Source of the DNA: Rhodospirillaceae bacterium
Lineage (GTDB): Bacteria > Pseudomonadota > Alphaproteobacteria > Rhodospirillales > Rhodospirillaceae
Length of the DNA stretch: 64,000 bases
Direction: 5' to 3'
NCBI GenBank assembly: GCA_028822445.1
Contig: JAPKDQ010000004.1
Coordinates: 124,001-188,000 of the forward strand
Below are positions 63,650 to 64,000 of the stretch, in pieces (position 1 is the first letter of the stretch; each line of letters begins with the position of its first letter). The position numbers and the translations under genes are program-made. Under the pieces are notes generated by a model. The model was not told the origin of the DNA and made no database searches. It was given only the letters and a program-made list of their open reading frames with translations.

Positions 63650-64000
63650 CTATATATTCTCCACAAACTCTATCATTCGTAGCCGTTCCTTTGCATCTGG
63701 CAATCGCCCTATGCCTGCGCTAGCGTTATCAGCCATATGATGTGGCTTGTTAGTGGCTGGGATGATGCAGGTGACGGCCGGGTGAGAGAGAATGAATTTG
63801 AGATAGAACTGGCCCCAAGTTTCGGCAAATTCCTCTACCCACTCGGGGATTACCTTGCCATCTGTTTGCTGAAATAGTCGCCCGCGTCCAAATGGAACAT
63901 TGATCAGGGTTGCGATACCGCGCTCAGCTGCCATGGGTAATAAACTGGCTTCGGCACTTCGCTCTTCGATGTTGTATTGGAATTGCACGAAATCGATGTT
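63650..64000 (-). CDS. aldo/keto reductase, C-terminal part (5' end outside window)
   Basis: The frame is open to the window edge on the minus strand; the visible 116 residues begin NIDFVQFQYNIEERSAE, the family's strand-6 region, and continue with LINVPFGRGRLF and SHPAVTCIIPATNKPHHMADN, the NADPH-binding end of the TIM barrel. It probably belongs to the short AKR group annotated as aryl-alcohol or D-threo-aldose dehydrogenase-like reductases. The catalytic Asp-Tyr-Lys-His residues lie outside the window. Confidence 0.8.
   Translation of the reverse strand, partial: NIDFVQFQYNIEERSAEASLLPMAAERGIATLINVPFGRGRLFQQTDGKVIPEWVEEFAETWGQFYLKFILSHPAVTCIIPATNKPHHMADNASAGIGRLPDAKERLRMIEFVENI

Noticed and set aside
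1-64000. CRISPR arrays, prophage, insertion sequences, rRNA
   Set aside because: I scanned for regularly spaced repeats, transposase or integrase motifs and rRNA segments and saw none. The repeated gene families here are paralogues, not mobile-element copies.

Overview
The window comes from an alphaproteobacterium with roughly 50 % GC by eye. The lineage evidence is gcrA, a PopZ/DUF2497 protein, a DUF1491 protein and a pcm-tolC-popZ ... valS backbone, all alphaproteobacterial hallmarks. Three TonB-dependent receptors, a BCCT osmolyte transporter and two kinds of tripartite efflux pump fit an aquatic, probably marine, heterotroph. The species cannot be named from the sequence. There is no prophage, CRISPR array, rRNA or intact insertion sequence.

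Layout. 1-7.5 kb: the 3' end of a BCCT transporter, a TPR-sulfotransferase and two divergent TonB-dependent receptors. 7.6-13.3 kb: an accessory stretch with a two-domain methyltransferase, a histidine-rich membrane protein, an ATP:ADP-antiporter-like carrier, an apparently exported NmrA-like Rossmann protein and an Mpo1-like protein. 13.3-21.8 kb: an RND efflux operon (one adaptor, two permeases) and a cytochrome c. 22-38 kb: a metabolic region with an alpha/beta hydrolase, NTF2-like proteins, two dicupins, an NmrA-like and an MDR reductase, two Tat-exported flavin amine oxidases, a nitrilase-fold protein lacking its catalytic Cys and Lys, and an FAD-linked 2-hydroxyacid dehydrogenase. The queuosine precursor genes queE, queC and queD and an amidase pseudogene are embedded in it. 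38-44 kb: a MacAB-like ABC exporter and a MATE pump. 44-49.5 kb: DUF1491, an orphan ModA, gcrA, a structured gcrA-tRNA intergenic region that may hold a small RNA, tRNA-Asn and tRNA-Cys, then pcm, tolC and popZ. 49.5-58.4 kb: about 8.9 kb lying between popZ and valS (IclR regulator, TonB receptor, trhO, GST, a second two-domain methyltransferase with a small partner, DUF2177, a second exported NmrA-like protein). 58.4-64 kb: valS, ilvD and the end of an aldo/keto reductase.

How parts may work together (inference). TolC could be the outer-membrane channel for both the RND and the ABC exporters, neither of which has its own. The twin 125-aa NTF2-like proteins at 24.9 and 36.2 kb tie the dicupin cluster to the nitrilase-like/FAD-dehydrogenase cluster, so 23.3-38 kb may serve one uncharacterised pathway. 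The candidates I consider most novel are the exported NmrA-like proteins, the methyltransferase family with a conserved N-terminal module, the dicupin/NTF2/amine-oxidase region, and the possible sRNA after gcrA.
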